Source: Vibrio tritonius (lineage in GTDB: Bacteria > Pseudomonadota > Gammaproteobacteria > Enterobacterales > Vibrionaceae). Taken from it: a stretch of 64,000 nucleotides of DNA. Under the pieces are notes generated by a model that did not search any database, was not told the origin of the DNA, and saw only the letters and a list, made by a program, of their open reading frames with translations. The stretch lies in NCBI RefSeq assembly GCF_001547935.1, contig NZ_AP014636.1, positions 1,240,001-1,304,000 on the forward strand. Reading direction: 5' to 3'. This document shows, piece by piece, positions 31,581 through 40,333 of this stretch (within the stretch, counting starts at the first letter, position 1; each line of letters starts with the position of its first letter). The position numbers and the translations under genes were made by a program.

Positions 31581-31641
31581 ATGGATGGGTTTAAGCGCGT
31601 TTGCGTTTAGCATTGGCTTAAACAGCTCATATTGAGGAACA
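31581..31641. repeat. 60 bp dispersed repeat, copy near glgC
   Basis: Shares CATGGATGGGTTTA and GCGTTTAGCATTGGC with 5992-6053. Similar throughout about 60 bases, but not identical. It could be a decayed gene end or mobile remnant. Confidence 0.5.
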
Positions 31642-31814
31642 CCACAAACTCACTGGTGAAGAAAGAAATTGGTGAATTTGCAGAGAAAGACTTCGTTTTG
31701 ATTAGCCATATCTGATATAAATACCACAAGATATGAGACTAGTTTCAATTAGTTAAGCATACCTCAATCAGTCGTTTGGCTGGTTAACATTGCATAATTT
31801 CAGGGAGAAATAAG

Positions 31815-33029
31815 ATGCAAGATACCCTAACTGTTGTATTAGCCGGTGGTGTCGGCTCCCGACTGTCGCCTCTCACGGATGATCGCGCCAAACCCGCGGT
31901 TCCATTCGGTGGTAAATATAGAATCATAGATTTTACATTGACCAACTGCCTACATTCCGGCCTGCGACGCATATTGGTCCTAACCCAATATAAATCCCAT
32001 TCATTACAAAAACATCTGCGTGATGGGTGGTCAATTTTCAATCCCGAACTCAATGAGTACATTACTGCAGTTCCCCCACAGATGCGCAAAGGTGGCAAAT
32101 GGTATGAAGGGACTGCCGATGCTCTATTCCATAATATATGGCTGTTAAACCGCAGTGAGGCAAAATACGTCGTCGTATTATCTGGGGATCATATTTATCG
32201 TATGGATTATGCGGCCATGTTAGAAGAGCACATAGCTAAAAAGGCAGGGCTAACAGTCGCTTGCATGGATGTGCCCCGTGCTGAAGCCTGTTCATTTGGC
32301 GTAATGGCAACCGATGAATCTAATCGTATCGTCTCCTTTATCGAAAAACCACTTGACCCACCGTCAATCCCAAATCAACCGGATCGCAGTTTGGTATCCA
32401 TGGGTATTTACATTTTCGATATGGATGTACTGCAACAAGCCCTGCAAAAAGACTCAGATATAGAGAGTTCAAGCCACGATTTTGGCAAAGACATCATTCC
32501 AGACTTGATTCCCAACCATAATGTCTATGCCTACCGCTTTGGTGAAAAGGGTCGCGTCAACCGCGATTGCTACTGGCGTGATGTGGGCACCATTGATTCA
32601 TTTTACGCCGCAAATATGGATTTACTTGAACCCATCCCACCAATGGACTTGTACCAACAAGATTGGGCGATTCGCACTTACGAACCCCAATATCCACCAG
32701 CAAGAACCGTCTCTTCAGCCACCGGTAATGAAGGGATATTTATCGATTCTATTATCGCAGGTGGAGTGATCAACTCTGGTGGTTCGGTTCAGCACAGCAT
32801 CATTTCATGTAACGTACGTATTAATGATGGCGCAACAGTACTCGACAGCATTTTATTTGATGATGTGAATGTCGGTCCTAACTGCCAATTACGCAACTGC
32901 ATCATTGACAAGCACGTCAACATTCCCGCAAATACCACCATTGGTTTAGACAAAGCGCAAGACGCTAAACGTTTCTATATTTCAGAGCAAGGCATTGTCG
33001 TCGTGCCAGAGAGCTATCAATTTAAGTGA
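31815..33029 (+). CDS. glgC: Glucose-1-phosphate adenylyltransferase
   Basis: 404 residues. N-terminal nucleotide site VVLAGGVGSRLSPLTDDRAK and KPAVPFGGKYRIIDFTLTNC are complete. The catalytic region ADALFHNIWLL and LSGDHIYRMDY is present. A left-handed beta-helix covers the last 130 residues (VQHSIISCNVRINDGATVLD). It makes ADP-glucose for glycogen. ATG 31815 has GGGAGAAATAAG upstream. glgA and glgB are not in this window; Vibrio species often have a second glgC elsewhere. Confidence 0.9.
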   Translation: MQDTLTVVLAGGVGSRLSPLTDDRAKPAVPFGGKYRIIDFTLTNCLHSGLRRILVLTQYKSHSLQKHLRDGWSIFNPELNEYITAVPPQMRKGGKWYEGTADALFHNIWLLNRSEAKYVVVLSGDHIYRMDYAAMLEEHIAKKAGLTVACMDVPRAEACSFGVMATDESNRIVSFIEKPLDPPSIPNQPDRSLVSMGIYIFDMDVLQQALQKDSDIESSSHDFGKDIIPDLIPNHNVYAYRFGEKGRVNRDCYWRDVGTIDSFYAANMDLLEPIPPMDLYQQDWAIRTYEPQYPPARTVSSATGNEGIFIDSIIAGGVINSGGSVQHSIISCNVRINDGATVLDSILFDDVNVGPNCQLRNCIIDKHVNIPANTTIGLDKAQDAKRFYISEQGIVVVPESYQFK

Positions 33030-33085
33030 AACTCAGTTTAAGTGACGCCCGTCGTCTAGATAAGTGATTCACGGCTAACAAAAAA

Positions 33086-33118
33086 CAAGCCCACGAACTT
33101 TTGAGAACGTGGGCTTGG
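33086..33118. terminator. Shared terminator of glgC and yqhC
   Basis: AAGCCCACG and CGTGGGCTT pair across an 11-base loop. T-run TTTTTTG on the minus strand favours yqhC; on plus the tract is poor. Confidence 0.7.
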
Positions 33119-33220
33119 CTTTATCAGGAGCACGTAAATGCTCTTTTTTGGGGGTAATGAGAGTATGGTCGGAGTTAGCGATTTGTAAAAGAGTAAACTT
33201 TTGCTGTTCCTCTTCCCCTT

Positions 33221-34123
33221 TTAGTAGGTTGAATCCAACTCCACTTTTTGCCCCTTCGGCGTTTCATTAAACAGACGCTTAAATTCGCGATTAAACTGTG
33301 ATGCGCTAGCGTAACCTACTTGCCGGGCGGCTTCATTCACTCGCATACCTTCCACCTGAATCAGTTCACGGGCTTTGTTTAACCTTACTTTTTTCACATA
33401 TTGCAACGGCGATTCCATGGTGACATCACGAAAAGCTTGATGAAAAGCCGAAACACTCATGTTCGCTTCCTGCGCCAAATCGAGTACCGTTAAATTCTGA
33501 GAATAATCCCGATGAACCTTAGCGAGTGATTTTGCCACACGAGCATAATTGCCTTCATAAGAGGCCAGATCAAATAGCAAATGCCCTTCACTGTCAGTCA
33601 ATACACGGTATAACAGTTCCGCGATTAACCCCTCGGCTAATACGTGCGCTTCGGTTGGATCCAATAGTGCCAGCATGATTCGCTCACAGGTACAAACCAT
33701 AACATCACTCATCGCCACTGATTTCACGCCACAGCAATCTTTGCGTTTAGAGGGAGCAGCCCTGCCATGCTGTTCGAGCAAAGCGACTTGCCGCATTAGC
33801 AGAGCATGATCAAAATGAACACTCAACCCTAAAATTGGCTCTTGCTCTGAACCAAACGATTCGCACTCAAGGGGAATGGGGACACCAGCCACCAAATAGT
33901 CATTTGGACCGTAAGTCACTTGTTTACCATTTCCAACAGTGATCTTTTTATACCCTTGCCCCAGAATAAAAGTGCCTGATTCATATATGAATGGCTTTTT
34001 AGGCTGAGTTTTTGTGCTGCGAAAAAACCGAATTCCTGGAATGACCGTATCGACAATACCCTCCAAATTGTGCAACTTTTGTTGCTCAACATAACGTGTC
34101 ATCAGTTCAACCAAGTCACTCAT
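33221..34123 (-). CDS. yqhC: AraC-family regulator, YqhC-like
   Basis: 300 residues. The N-terminal domain has the AraC-N form (SGTFILGQGYKKITVGNGKQ; DYLVAGVPIPLECESFGSEQ), and two helix-turn-helices are C-terminal (DLAQEANMSVSAFHQAFRDV; VNEAARQVGYASASQFNREF). It is divergent from yqhD. In E. coli YqhC activates yqhD in response to aldehydes; the same arrangement here supports the assignment. A pair of cysteines (KDCCGVKS, about 132-133) and CTCER near 150 may sense electrophiles; this is inference. Confidence 0.85.
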   Translation of the reverse strand: MSDLVELMTRYVEQQKLHNLEGIVDTVIPGIRFFRSTKTQPKKPFIYESGTFILGQGYKKITVGNGKQVTYGPNDYLVAGVPIPLECESFGSEQEPILGLSVHFDHALLMRQVALLEQHGRAAPSKRKDCCGVKSVAMSDVMVCTCERIMLALLDPTEAHVLAEGLIAELLYRVLTDSEGHLLFDLASYEGNYARVAKSLAKVHRDYSQNLTVLDLAQEANMSVSAFHQAFRDVTMESPLQYVKKVRLNKARELIQVEGMRVNEAARQVGYASASQFNREFKRLFNETPKGQKVELDSTY

Positions 34124-34426
34124 TATTTCCCCCTTAACTTATTTCTGCTCACGCTCGCATAAATTGTAGGAATAGGCAATTAAAATAGAGAAATCCCCCT
34201 ATTAAGCACTTATATCGCGGATTATTATGCATTCATGATTAAGTTCTGTGTGTCTTATACCCAGTGACGTTGAAAGGGAATGACCATTCTTTCCGTCATT
34301 GAGCTTGACCTGTGCCCGTTGAGGAAGATCTGAATTCTGCATCTTGAGGTCAGTTAGGTATATACCGCAGGGCGTTATAACAATAAATGGGAAACATCCC
34401 CATTTACACAGCAATTGGAGTGTCAG
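34124..34426. other. yqhC-yqhD divergent promoter region
   Basis: Contains a MITE-like fragment (34256-34362) between the two starts. The yqhC side (34124-34255) is AT-rich. No other gene is seen. Confidence 0.5.
34256..34362. repeat. MITE-like repeat, internally deleted 107 bp (family copy 4)
   Basis: Begins TATACCCAGTGACGTTGAAA, then follows the right half of the full element (GGGAATGACCATTC; CATTGAGCTTGACCTGTGC) to GCATCTTGAGGTCAGTTAGG. It ends 64 bases before yqhD ATG. Confidence 0.65.
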
Positions 34427-35575
34427 ATGCAATTTACTTACTTTAATCCAACTCGTATCCATTTTGGACAAGGACAAATTGCCACCATCACAAGTGAAAT
34501 TCCGACCGATAAAAAAGTATTGGTGATTTACGGTGGAGGCTCAATCAAACGCAATGGTGTGTACGATCAAGTCGTAAGTGCGCTAGCCGAACATCAGTGG
34601 CAAGAGTTCTCTGGCGTCGAAGCCAACCCAACCAAAGAAACGCTCGACAAAGCCGTTGCGATTGTTAAACACGATGACATCGACTTTATCCTCGCAGTTG
34701 GCGGAGGTTCAGTGATTGATGGTTCAAAATACGTTGCAGCTGCTGCACATTATGATGGTGATGGCTGGGATATTTTGACCAAAAAACACGATGTCGTCAC
34801 CGCAGTACCACTTGGCGCAATTTTGACACTGCCTGCCACCGGCTCAGAATCTAACGCGGGTGCCGTGATTACCAAAAAAGAAACTGCTGATAAACTGGCT
34901 TTCCATGCCAAAGTTGTGCAACCACGCTTTGCTGTGATGGACCCAGATGTAATGAAGACACTACCTGAACGCCAGTTGATCAACGGCATTGTCGATGCTT
35001 GGGTTCATACCTGTGAGCAATACATTACTATGCCAACCAATGCCATGGTTCAAGACGGTTATGCTGAAACGTTGCTCCGAACTCTAAAACAAGTTGGTGA
35101 TCAATTTGCAGAGCGTGACAACGATGCGTGGCGCGCCAACCTTATGTGGGCAGCAAACCAAGCACTGAATGGCTTGATCGGTACAGGTGTACCTCAAGAC
35201 TGGGCTACACACATGATAGGTCATGAGCTGACGGCACTTTGGCATGTCGACCACGGTCGTTCATTAGCCATTGTGCAACCTTCACTACTTCGCAATCAAA
35301 TTGAAGCAAAACGTGCCAAGTTAGAACAAATGGGACGTAATGTATTCCAATTGTCTGCAGGTGAAGATTTGGCAGAGCGTACTATTGATGCAATCGAAGC
35401 CTTCTATCATAGTTTAGATGTAGCCACTCAATTTGCCGATCATGGTATGAGTCACGAACAGGCGGTAGATACCGTGGTGAAACAATTAGAACACCATGGC
35501 ATGACCGCTCTTGGCGAGAATAACGCCATTACTCTTACTCAATCTCGTCAAATCTTACAAAACGCACTCGTCTAA
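34427..35575 (+). CDS. yqhD: NADPH-dependent aldehyde/alcohol dehydrogenase YqhD
   Basis: 382 residues. NADPH-binding YGGGSIKRNG at 35-44 and VGGGSVIDGSK at 91-101. The four metal ligands expected of YqhD are present: Asp190, His194, His262 and His276 in GIVDAWVHTCEQ and MIGHELTALWHVDHGRS. It reduces aldehydes, including methylglyoxal-type products, to alcohols in the cytoplasm. ATG 34427 is used; an in-frame TTG four codons upstream is less likely. Divergent yqhC is the probable activator. Confidence 0.93.
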   Translation: MQFTYFNPTRIHFGQGQIATITSEIPTDKKVLVIYGGGSIKRNGVYDQVVSALAEHQWQEFSGVEANPTKETLDKAVAIVKHDDIDFILAVGGGSVIDGSKYVAAAAHYDGDGWDILTKKHDVVTAVPLGAILTLPATGSESNAGAVITKKETADKLAFHAKVVQPRFAVMDPDVMKTLPERQLINGIVDAWVHTCEQYITMPTNAMVQDGYAETLLRTLKQVGDQFAERDNDAWRANLMWAANQALNGLIGTGVPQDWATHMIGHELTALWHVDHGRSLAIVQPSLLRNQIEAKRAKLEQMGRNVFQLSAGEDLAERTIDAIEAFYHSLDVATQFADHGMSHEQAVDTVVKQLEHHGMTALGENNAITLTQSRQILQNALV

Positions 35576-35615
35576 ACGAGCCGTTTTACCACACCATACT
35601 TTTTCTACACCATGA

Positions 35616-35640
35616 AAAGGCGCCTCATTGAGGCGCCTTA
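35616..35640 (+). terminator. Hairpin terminator after yqhD
   Basis: AAAGGCGCCTCATTGAGGCG pairs as a 10-base stem and continues CCTTATTTG. The T-run is short. Confidence 0.65.
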
Positions 35641-35831
35641 TTTGTTAGCTAATATTCTCACCAAAACAGCATCTAGAGGCCAATGGGTTATAAATACCGG
35701 CATGAGATGATCGACAAGGTCACTGAAATGGCGTTTTAATTCGTATAACATCAAACACTAAATAACGTAAATCAAGATCATGTTCTCTCAGCGTAGACAT
35801 ACTGATCTTTCTTGGAGCATCAGGGAAAAAA

Positions 35832-36287
35832 ATGAAAAAAACCACACGGACATTGAACGCCCACAAGCACATTGCTTTGGTTGCTCATGACAACTGCAAA
35901 AGTGAACTACTGCGTTGGGTTCAAGAAAACAAAGAGAAATTACAGCAGCACTTTCTTTATGCAACTGGCACGACAGGTGGGATGTTAAGCAAAGAAACAG
36001 GACTGGCGATTAAAAGCATGATCAGTGGCCCAATGGGAGGCGACCAACAAATTGGCGCACTGATTTCAGAATGTAAAATCGATGTTTTGGTGTTCTTCTG
36101 GGACCCTCTCAATGCTGTACCACACGACCCAGACGTTAAAGCTTTACTGCGTATTGCCAGCGTGTGGAACATTCCTGTTGCCACTAACCGCGCTAGCGCT
36201 AAGTTCATTTTCAATTCAGATTTGATCAATCAAGAAGTGGACATTGAAGTGCCAGACTATCAAGCGTATTTGGCCGAACGCACCTAA
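35832..36287 (+). CDS. mgsA: Methylglyoxal synthase
   Basis: 151 residues, the normal length. [18 protein letters not shown] opens the fold; [15 protein letters not shown] has the catalytic Asp, and [20 protein letters not shown] the phosphate and His residues. It turns dihydroxyacetone phosphate into methylglyoxal, relieving sugar-phosphate stress. It lies 256 bases after yqhD, which can reduce methylglyoxal, so the two form a producer and detoxifier pair in one neighbourhood. ATG 35832; a terminator follows. Confidence 0.93.
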   Translation: MKKTTRTLNAHKHIALVAHDNCKSELLRWVQENKEKLQQHFLYATGTTGGMLSKETGLAIKSMISGPMGGDQQIGALISECKIDVLVFFWDPLNAVPHDPDVKALLRIASVWNIPVATNRASAKFIFNSDLINQEVDIEVPDYQAYLAERT

Positions 36288-36332
36288 ACGGAACGCATTT
36301 TTCTGTCCTTCCCTACATTCTATCGAAACAAA

Positions 36333-36358
36333 AAAAGGGCTCGTTACCGAGCCCAAAA
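36333..36358. terminator. Terminator between mgsA and the pectate lyase gene
   Basis: GGGCTCGTTACCGAGCCC has 7-base stems. An A-run lies on the left, so it works best for the minus-strand lyase gene, with partial use for mgsA. Confidence 0.75.
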
Positions 36359-36379
36359 CACGTAATTAAACAGCCAATA

Positions 36380-37969
36380 CTAGTCTTGTGGACCAGTACC
36401 GCCGTCAACCTCACTACCCAAAACACTCGGATCTTCTAACGTGTAGTTGTACATATTCACGTCAGAGAAAACGGTTGAACCACTGTCCTTGTACTGGTCG
36501 GTTGATGACACGCCAGTGTAAGTGTTACCAGAGGCACTAAAATAGGCGCTACCAATATTCCAATGTGGTTTTGCACTATTTTCAAAGTAATTATTTTCAA
36601 CCAGAATTTGCGCGCTATCATCACCACCAATCGAGAAGTAAGTGATGTCTTTCCAATAGTTATTAAACAAATGAACTCGCGCGTCTTCACCATCAATTTT
36701 AGGGTTACGTCCTGCAGCGGTATCCCAGAAGTTATGATGGAAAGTGACCTCCGAATCAGCAACTAAATTGGTATACCAGTGCTGACTTGCACACACTTGT
36801 GAGTTATAACCATAAAAACGGTTCCAACTTACAGTCACGTTTTTGCTGTTATCCACATCAACATAACCATCACTAATATTGCTAAAGGCAACATGGTCGA
36901 CCCAAATGTGGCTACTGTCATTCACAGTAATGCCATCACCCGCTTCAACTAATGAAGGGTTAATCGTGCTGATGGCCAAATTACGAATGATGACGTTTTC
37001 TACTCCACTCAAGTACAAGTTGGCACCAATAATTTTCGAACCACTGCCTAAACCAATTAACGTTTTATTGGATTTCACATAAATCGTCGACTCGTTACGA
37101 GTCACATTAACGGTGCTGCTGGATGTGCTGCCATCGAACTCGCTACAGCTTTGGCTACTCGTTGGAATACGATACCAAGTTTTACCGCTGTCCCCCCAAT
37201 TAGAACAATCTAGGGCACAAGCAGCCACTGTTCGCGCGGAAGTACGGCAGTCAATTGACGTATTAGCAGGAATTTGAATCACCTGAGCAGATGATGAAGT
37301 TAATGCTGAAGTCAGCGCAGAACAGCTAGAAACGGTAACGGTACTGCCTGCGGCACCACCGGTTGTGGTCGATAAACCGTCATCACCCGATTGTGATGCA
37401 AAACCTACAAGGTCGGTATCAGAAGAACTGCTGCAAGAGCCAGAAACGGGGTTGATATACCAACGTTGTGAGCTAAGTGATTCATCGGAATTTTGGTAGA
37501 CATTAGAGCCATTGCTTGAACCAGCAACAGTCAAAGAGAGTTGAGAGTTTTTGTTAACGATTTTAAAACCACCATCGGAGTCTGTTTTGATCTCCCAACG
37601 CTGATTATCACCGTCCCAATCAGTATAAGTGTCTACGTTGGCGCCATTAGAGGTTGATGAATTTAACACTTCCAACAGCTTGCTGTTATAAACCGATTTT
37701 ATTTCCCAATAGTTGTCACTTTGTTTGGTCAGAACAAACTGCTGGTTTGTCGGCTCCCAAAATTCGTAAGTAATCACATTCGGTACAGTGCTGGTATCGT
37801 TAGTATTCACGTCTAACGCTTGACCTGAGCCTTTATTAATCAGGTAATAGGTACCGCCAGAGGTCGGCATGGAGGAACAATTCTCTGCCAATGCAGACAT
37901 GCTTACCACTGTAAGAGCAACAGCACTGCACGCGCGCCATAACACTCCTTTTTTCACTTTTTTCATCAT
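36380..37969 (-). CDS. Secreted pectate lyase (PL1) with N-terminal ricin-type lectin domain
   Basis: 529 residues. Signal peptide 1-28 (ACSAVALTVVSMSALAEN). Residues about 33-175 form a beta-trefoil carbohydrate-binding domain with repeated WEI/QRW motifs (NYWEIKSVYNSK; NQRWEIKTDSDGG; SQRWYINP). A Ser-rich linker follows. Residues about 190-515 are a PL1 right-handed beta-helix with VNDSSHIWVDHVAFSN and the catalytic Arg in TAAGRNPKIDGEDA (about 419). Ca2+ Asp residues occur in DGITVND and DGYVDVDN. It should cleave polygalacturonate outside the cell. Many cysteines suggest disulphides. No other pectin genes are nearby. Confidence 0.88.
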   Translation of the reverse strand: MMKKVKKGVLWRACSAVALTVVSMSALAENCSSMPTSGGTYYLINKGSGQALDVNTNDTSTVPNVITYEFWEPTNQQFVLTKQSDNYWEIKSVYNSKLLEVLNSSTSNGANVDTYTDWDGDNQRWEIKTDSDGGFKIVNKNSQLSLTVAGSSNGSNVYQNSDESLSSQRWYINPVSGSCSSSSDTDLVGFASQSGDDGLSTTTGGAAGSTVTVSSCSALTSALTSSSAQVIQIPANTSIDCRTSARTVAACALDCSNWGDSGKTWYRIPTSSQSCSEFDGSTSSSTVNVTRNESTIYVKSNKTLIGLGSGSKIIGANLYLSGVENVIIRNLAISTINPSLVEAGDGITVNDSSHIWVDHVAFSNISDGYVDVDNSKNVTVSWNRFYGYNSQVCASQHWYTNLVADSEVTFHHNFWDTAAGRNPKIDGEDARVHLFNNYWKDITYFSIGGDDSAQILVENNYFENSAKPHWNIGSAYFSASGNTYTGVSSTDQYKDSGSTVFSDVNMYNYTLEDPSVLGSEVDGGTGPQD

Positions 37970-38247
37970 TTCGCTACCACTCCTAAAAATTTAATACTCA
38001 CCTGCTTATATTTAAAATGAAACGGTATTTTATATATAAAATTCTAACTTCTTAGCTCGTGTGATGTTTTAATATAAATATGAATTGGAAAGCGGATCCC
38101 AAAATATTATCGAGAAAAATGAAAAGGACGCATATTTAGGGACTGAAAGTCAAATTATGGGCTTTGCGCCCATAATAAAATAAGGAAATAAAAGAGGAAA
38201 AAACTAGAAATTTTAATAAATAGCCATCAAATTCATAAACTTGACAA

Positions 38248-38871
38248 TTAACAATGGGTAAGAATATCGCCACTAACTACCATTTTACAACCTGAGTTTT
38301 CCATTTCTTTAAATGCATCTTCAGAATCATTTATATTAATATTTACACCACGACAAGCATCTTTAATAACATAAGTATTAAAACCACATGATACCGAATC
38401 CAATGCCGTAAATTTAACACAATAATCTGTCGCTAATCCCGCAATATACACATCGGTATAATTGTGCTCACGTAAATAAGCTTCTAATCCGGTAGCTTGT
38501 TGGCGCTGATTATCAAAAAAGCCGCTGTAGCTGTCGATACCTAATTGAGTGCCTTTCAATACCACATGATCAATGTGGCTCTGCTGCAAGCTGGCAATCA
38601 ACTGCGCACCGGCCGTATTTTGCACACAATGATCTGGCCACATCATTTGCTTGATACCACGTAGATCAATCACACTACCAACAGATTCACCATGAGTAGA
38701 GGCAAAACTCGCATGGCCTTTAGGGTGCCAATCTTTCGTCGCGATAACATGATCAAAGCAAGGTAATAATTGATTAATGATCGGAACAATTTCATCTCCT
38801 TGTGGTACAGCCAAAGCCCCACCTGGTGCAAAGTCATTTTGCACATCAACTAACAGTAAAACTTGCGTCAT
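38248..38871 (-). CDS. pncA: Nicotinamidase/pyrazinamidase
   Basis: 207 residues. The catalytic triad is visible: Asp9 in LLLVDVQNDF, Lys106 in VVLKGTQLG and Cys151 in GLATDYCVKF. Metal-binding residues are in TKDWHPKGHASF. It hydrolyses nicotinamide to nicotinate in NAD salvage. ATG 38871 has GGAAGC upstream. The 3' end lies in an AT-rich stretch before the pectate lyase promoter. The monocistronic layout is typical. Confidence 0.93.
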   Translation of the reverse strand: MTQVLLLVDVQNDFAPGGALAVPQGDEIVPIINQLLPCFDHVIATKDWHPKGHASFASTHGESVGSVIDLRGIKQMMWPDHCVQNTAGAQLIASLQQSHIDHVVLKGTQLGIDSYSGFFDNQRQQATGLEAYLREHNYTDVYIAGLATDYCVKFTALDSVSCGFNTYVIKDACRGVNININDSEDAFKEMENSGCKMVVSGDILTHC

Positions 38872-38920
38872 TTTGCTTCCTTTTCATTATGTGATGCGGA
38901 TGTAGGTTCACCACTTATTG

Positions 38921-40282
38921 CTACATCACAACCTGATTACGTCCCTGAGCCTTAGCACAATAAAGCGCTTGATCCGCTCGATTAAACAGAGACTTAACTG
39001 TATCGCCTGTTTGAAACTGAGTCACGCCAATACTCACCGTATAAGCTGGTAAAACGTCCGTTATCGACTTTTCGACGGCGGCTCTTAATGTTTCTGCCAA
39101 CTGCAACGCCGCTTGGCCATTTTGGAGTGGCACTAAAATGGCGAACTCTTCACCACCAATACGGAACAATTGGTCGCTAGAACGAAGTAAGTTGGAGAGT
39201 AAGCCACATAGGTGTTTAAGGACTTTATCTCCCACTGCATGACCATATTGATCGTTTATTTTCTTAAAATAATCGATGTCCAATAGAATCAAACTCAACG
39301 GGCTACCTTGACTCGCTAGGTCTATTTGCAGCTTAAGCTGTTCATCCCATTTATGACGATTGTACACACCGGTGAGCTTATCTCGAGTCGCCAAAATCAA
39401 AAGCTGTTGCTCAACTTGCTCACGGTTGGTGATCTCTTGAGCAAGGCGGACCATCATCTGTTTTAGCTCAACTTCAAGCTGACTAAACTCATCTAAAGCA
39501 CGTGAATCATCGTTAATTAGGCCATCGTATTCAGCCGTTTCACCATGTTTTATCGACTCATCGAGGTTTTGAATATCTTGTTTAATACGGGCAATACGCA
39601 GCATAAAAAAGCGCACTATGTAGGCGGTCAAAGCAATGCCTATCATGGTCGCACACAATCCTAGCGCAATATTGATCCAATAAAATTCCTGCTCATGCTT
39701 CTCGGTGTAGCGGCTAGTATCATCGGTGAGTTTATTCAGCTCTTTGAGAATTGCTTGTGCAGAGCTTTCTAGCTGATTAGCGAGATCTTCCAATTTGACT
39801 TTTTTGTCTAATGGCGTCTCTTGACCATCAAGCACATCACCCAGCACCTGCTCAAACTGGTTACTATGCTCATGATAACGTTCAATTTCTTGCAGCAATT
39901 GTCTGTGTTGACCACGTTCGAAACGAATGTGGTTTTGCTCAAGATTCAACATGATCAGCTCGACCGCTTTATCAAGTGAATCCTTAATCTGCCTTTTTTG
40001 ATAGGCATATTCTTGACTGGGAGTCCGCTTGTGTTGATCGGTGGTTTCTTTAAGTTTGAACTGCTCCAGCAAAATATGCTGCTCCAATTGCAGCATCTCA
40101 ATGCGCCCCATAATTTGATTGAGGGGCACATCAATATACGCCACTTCCTTCATCTCAGAATCGATGATGCGCAGTTTGTATATCGAAAAAACAATCACCA
40201 TGAGCAAAATCGTTAGCAGCACAGCAAAAATGCTGCTAATACGACGACTTAGTGATGAATTATACCAAGCAATAATTTTCAT
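38921..40282 (-). CDS. Membrane diguanylate cyclase A of a tandem pair (I-site intact)
   Basis: 453 residues. Membrane segments at about 15-35 and 205-228 flank a helical periplasmic domain (about 38-205, rich in Gln, Glu and Leu), similar to a four-helix-bundle sensor. A HAMP-like linker follows, then GGDEF with GVYNRHKWDEQLKLQ, LLDIDYFKKINDQYGHAVGD and an active GGEEF motif. An inhibitory RSSD site lies five residues before GGEEF. It should make c-di-GMP with product inhibition. The next gene upstream is a close paralogue. Confidence 0.88.
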   Translation of the reverse strand: MKIIAWYNSSLSRRISSIFAVLLTILLMVIVFSIYKLRIIDSEMKEVAYIDVPLNQIMGRIEMLQLEQHILLEQFKLKETTDQHKRTPSQEYAYQKRQIKDSLDKAVELIMLNLEQNHIRFERGQHRQLLQEIERYHEHSNQFEQVLGDVLDGQETPLDKKVKLEDLANQLESSAQAILKELNKLTDDTSRYTEKHEQEFYWINIALGLCATMIGIALTAYIVRFFMLRIARIKQDIQNLDESIKHGETAEYDGLINDDSRALDEFSQLEVELKQMMVRLAQEITNREQVEQQLLILATRDKLTGVYNRHKWDEQLKLQIDLASQGSPLSLILLDIDYFKKINDQYGHAVGDKVLKHLCGLLSNLLRSSDQLFRIGGEEFAILVPLQNGQAALQLAETLRAAVEKSITDVLPAYTVSIGVTQFQTGDTVKSLFNRADQALYCAKAQGRNQVVM

Positions 40283-40333
40283 AATAAGCAGTTAAGGTTT
40301 GAATTAAACACGCAATAACAAAGTAGTTAGAAA

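Larger units (their letters stand above)
30845..31814. other. Intergenic region between bglF and glgC
   Basis: Holds two LacI-type operators (30886-30935), the full MITE-like element (31248-31513), and a copy of the 60 bp dispersed repeat (31581-31641). From 30950 to 31240 I see no gene. The glgC promoter should lie between about 31680 and 31800. Confidence 0.5.

Noticed and set aside
31391..31582. 63-residue minus-strand frame in the glgC upstream region
   Set aside because: It lies within the MITE-like element and its flank, has no ribosome site, and follows the palindromic repeats rather than codon constraint.
34202..34477. 91-residue minus-strand frame across the yqhD promoter
   Set aside because: It overlaps the MITE fragment and the yqhD start. 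No ribosome site or recognised motif.
36380..37969. Pectate lyase as part of a mobile island
   Set aside because: No transposase, att site or change of base composition at its borders; only a MITE family that is scattered across the whole window.
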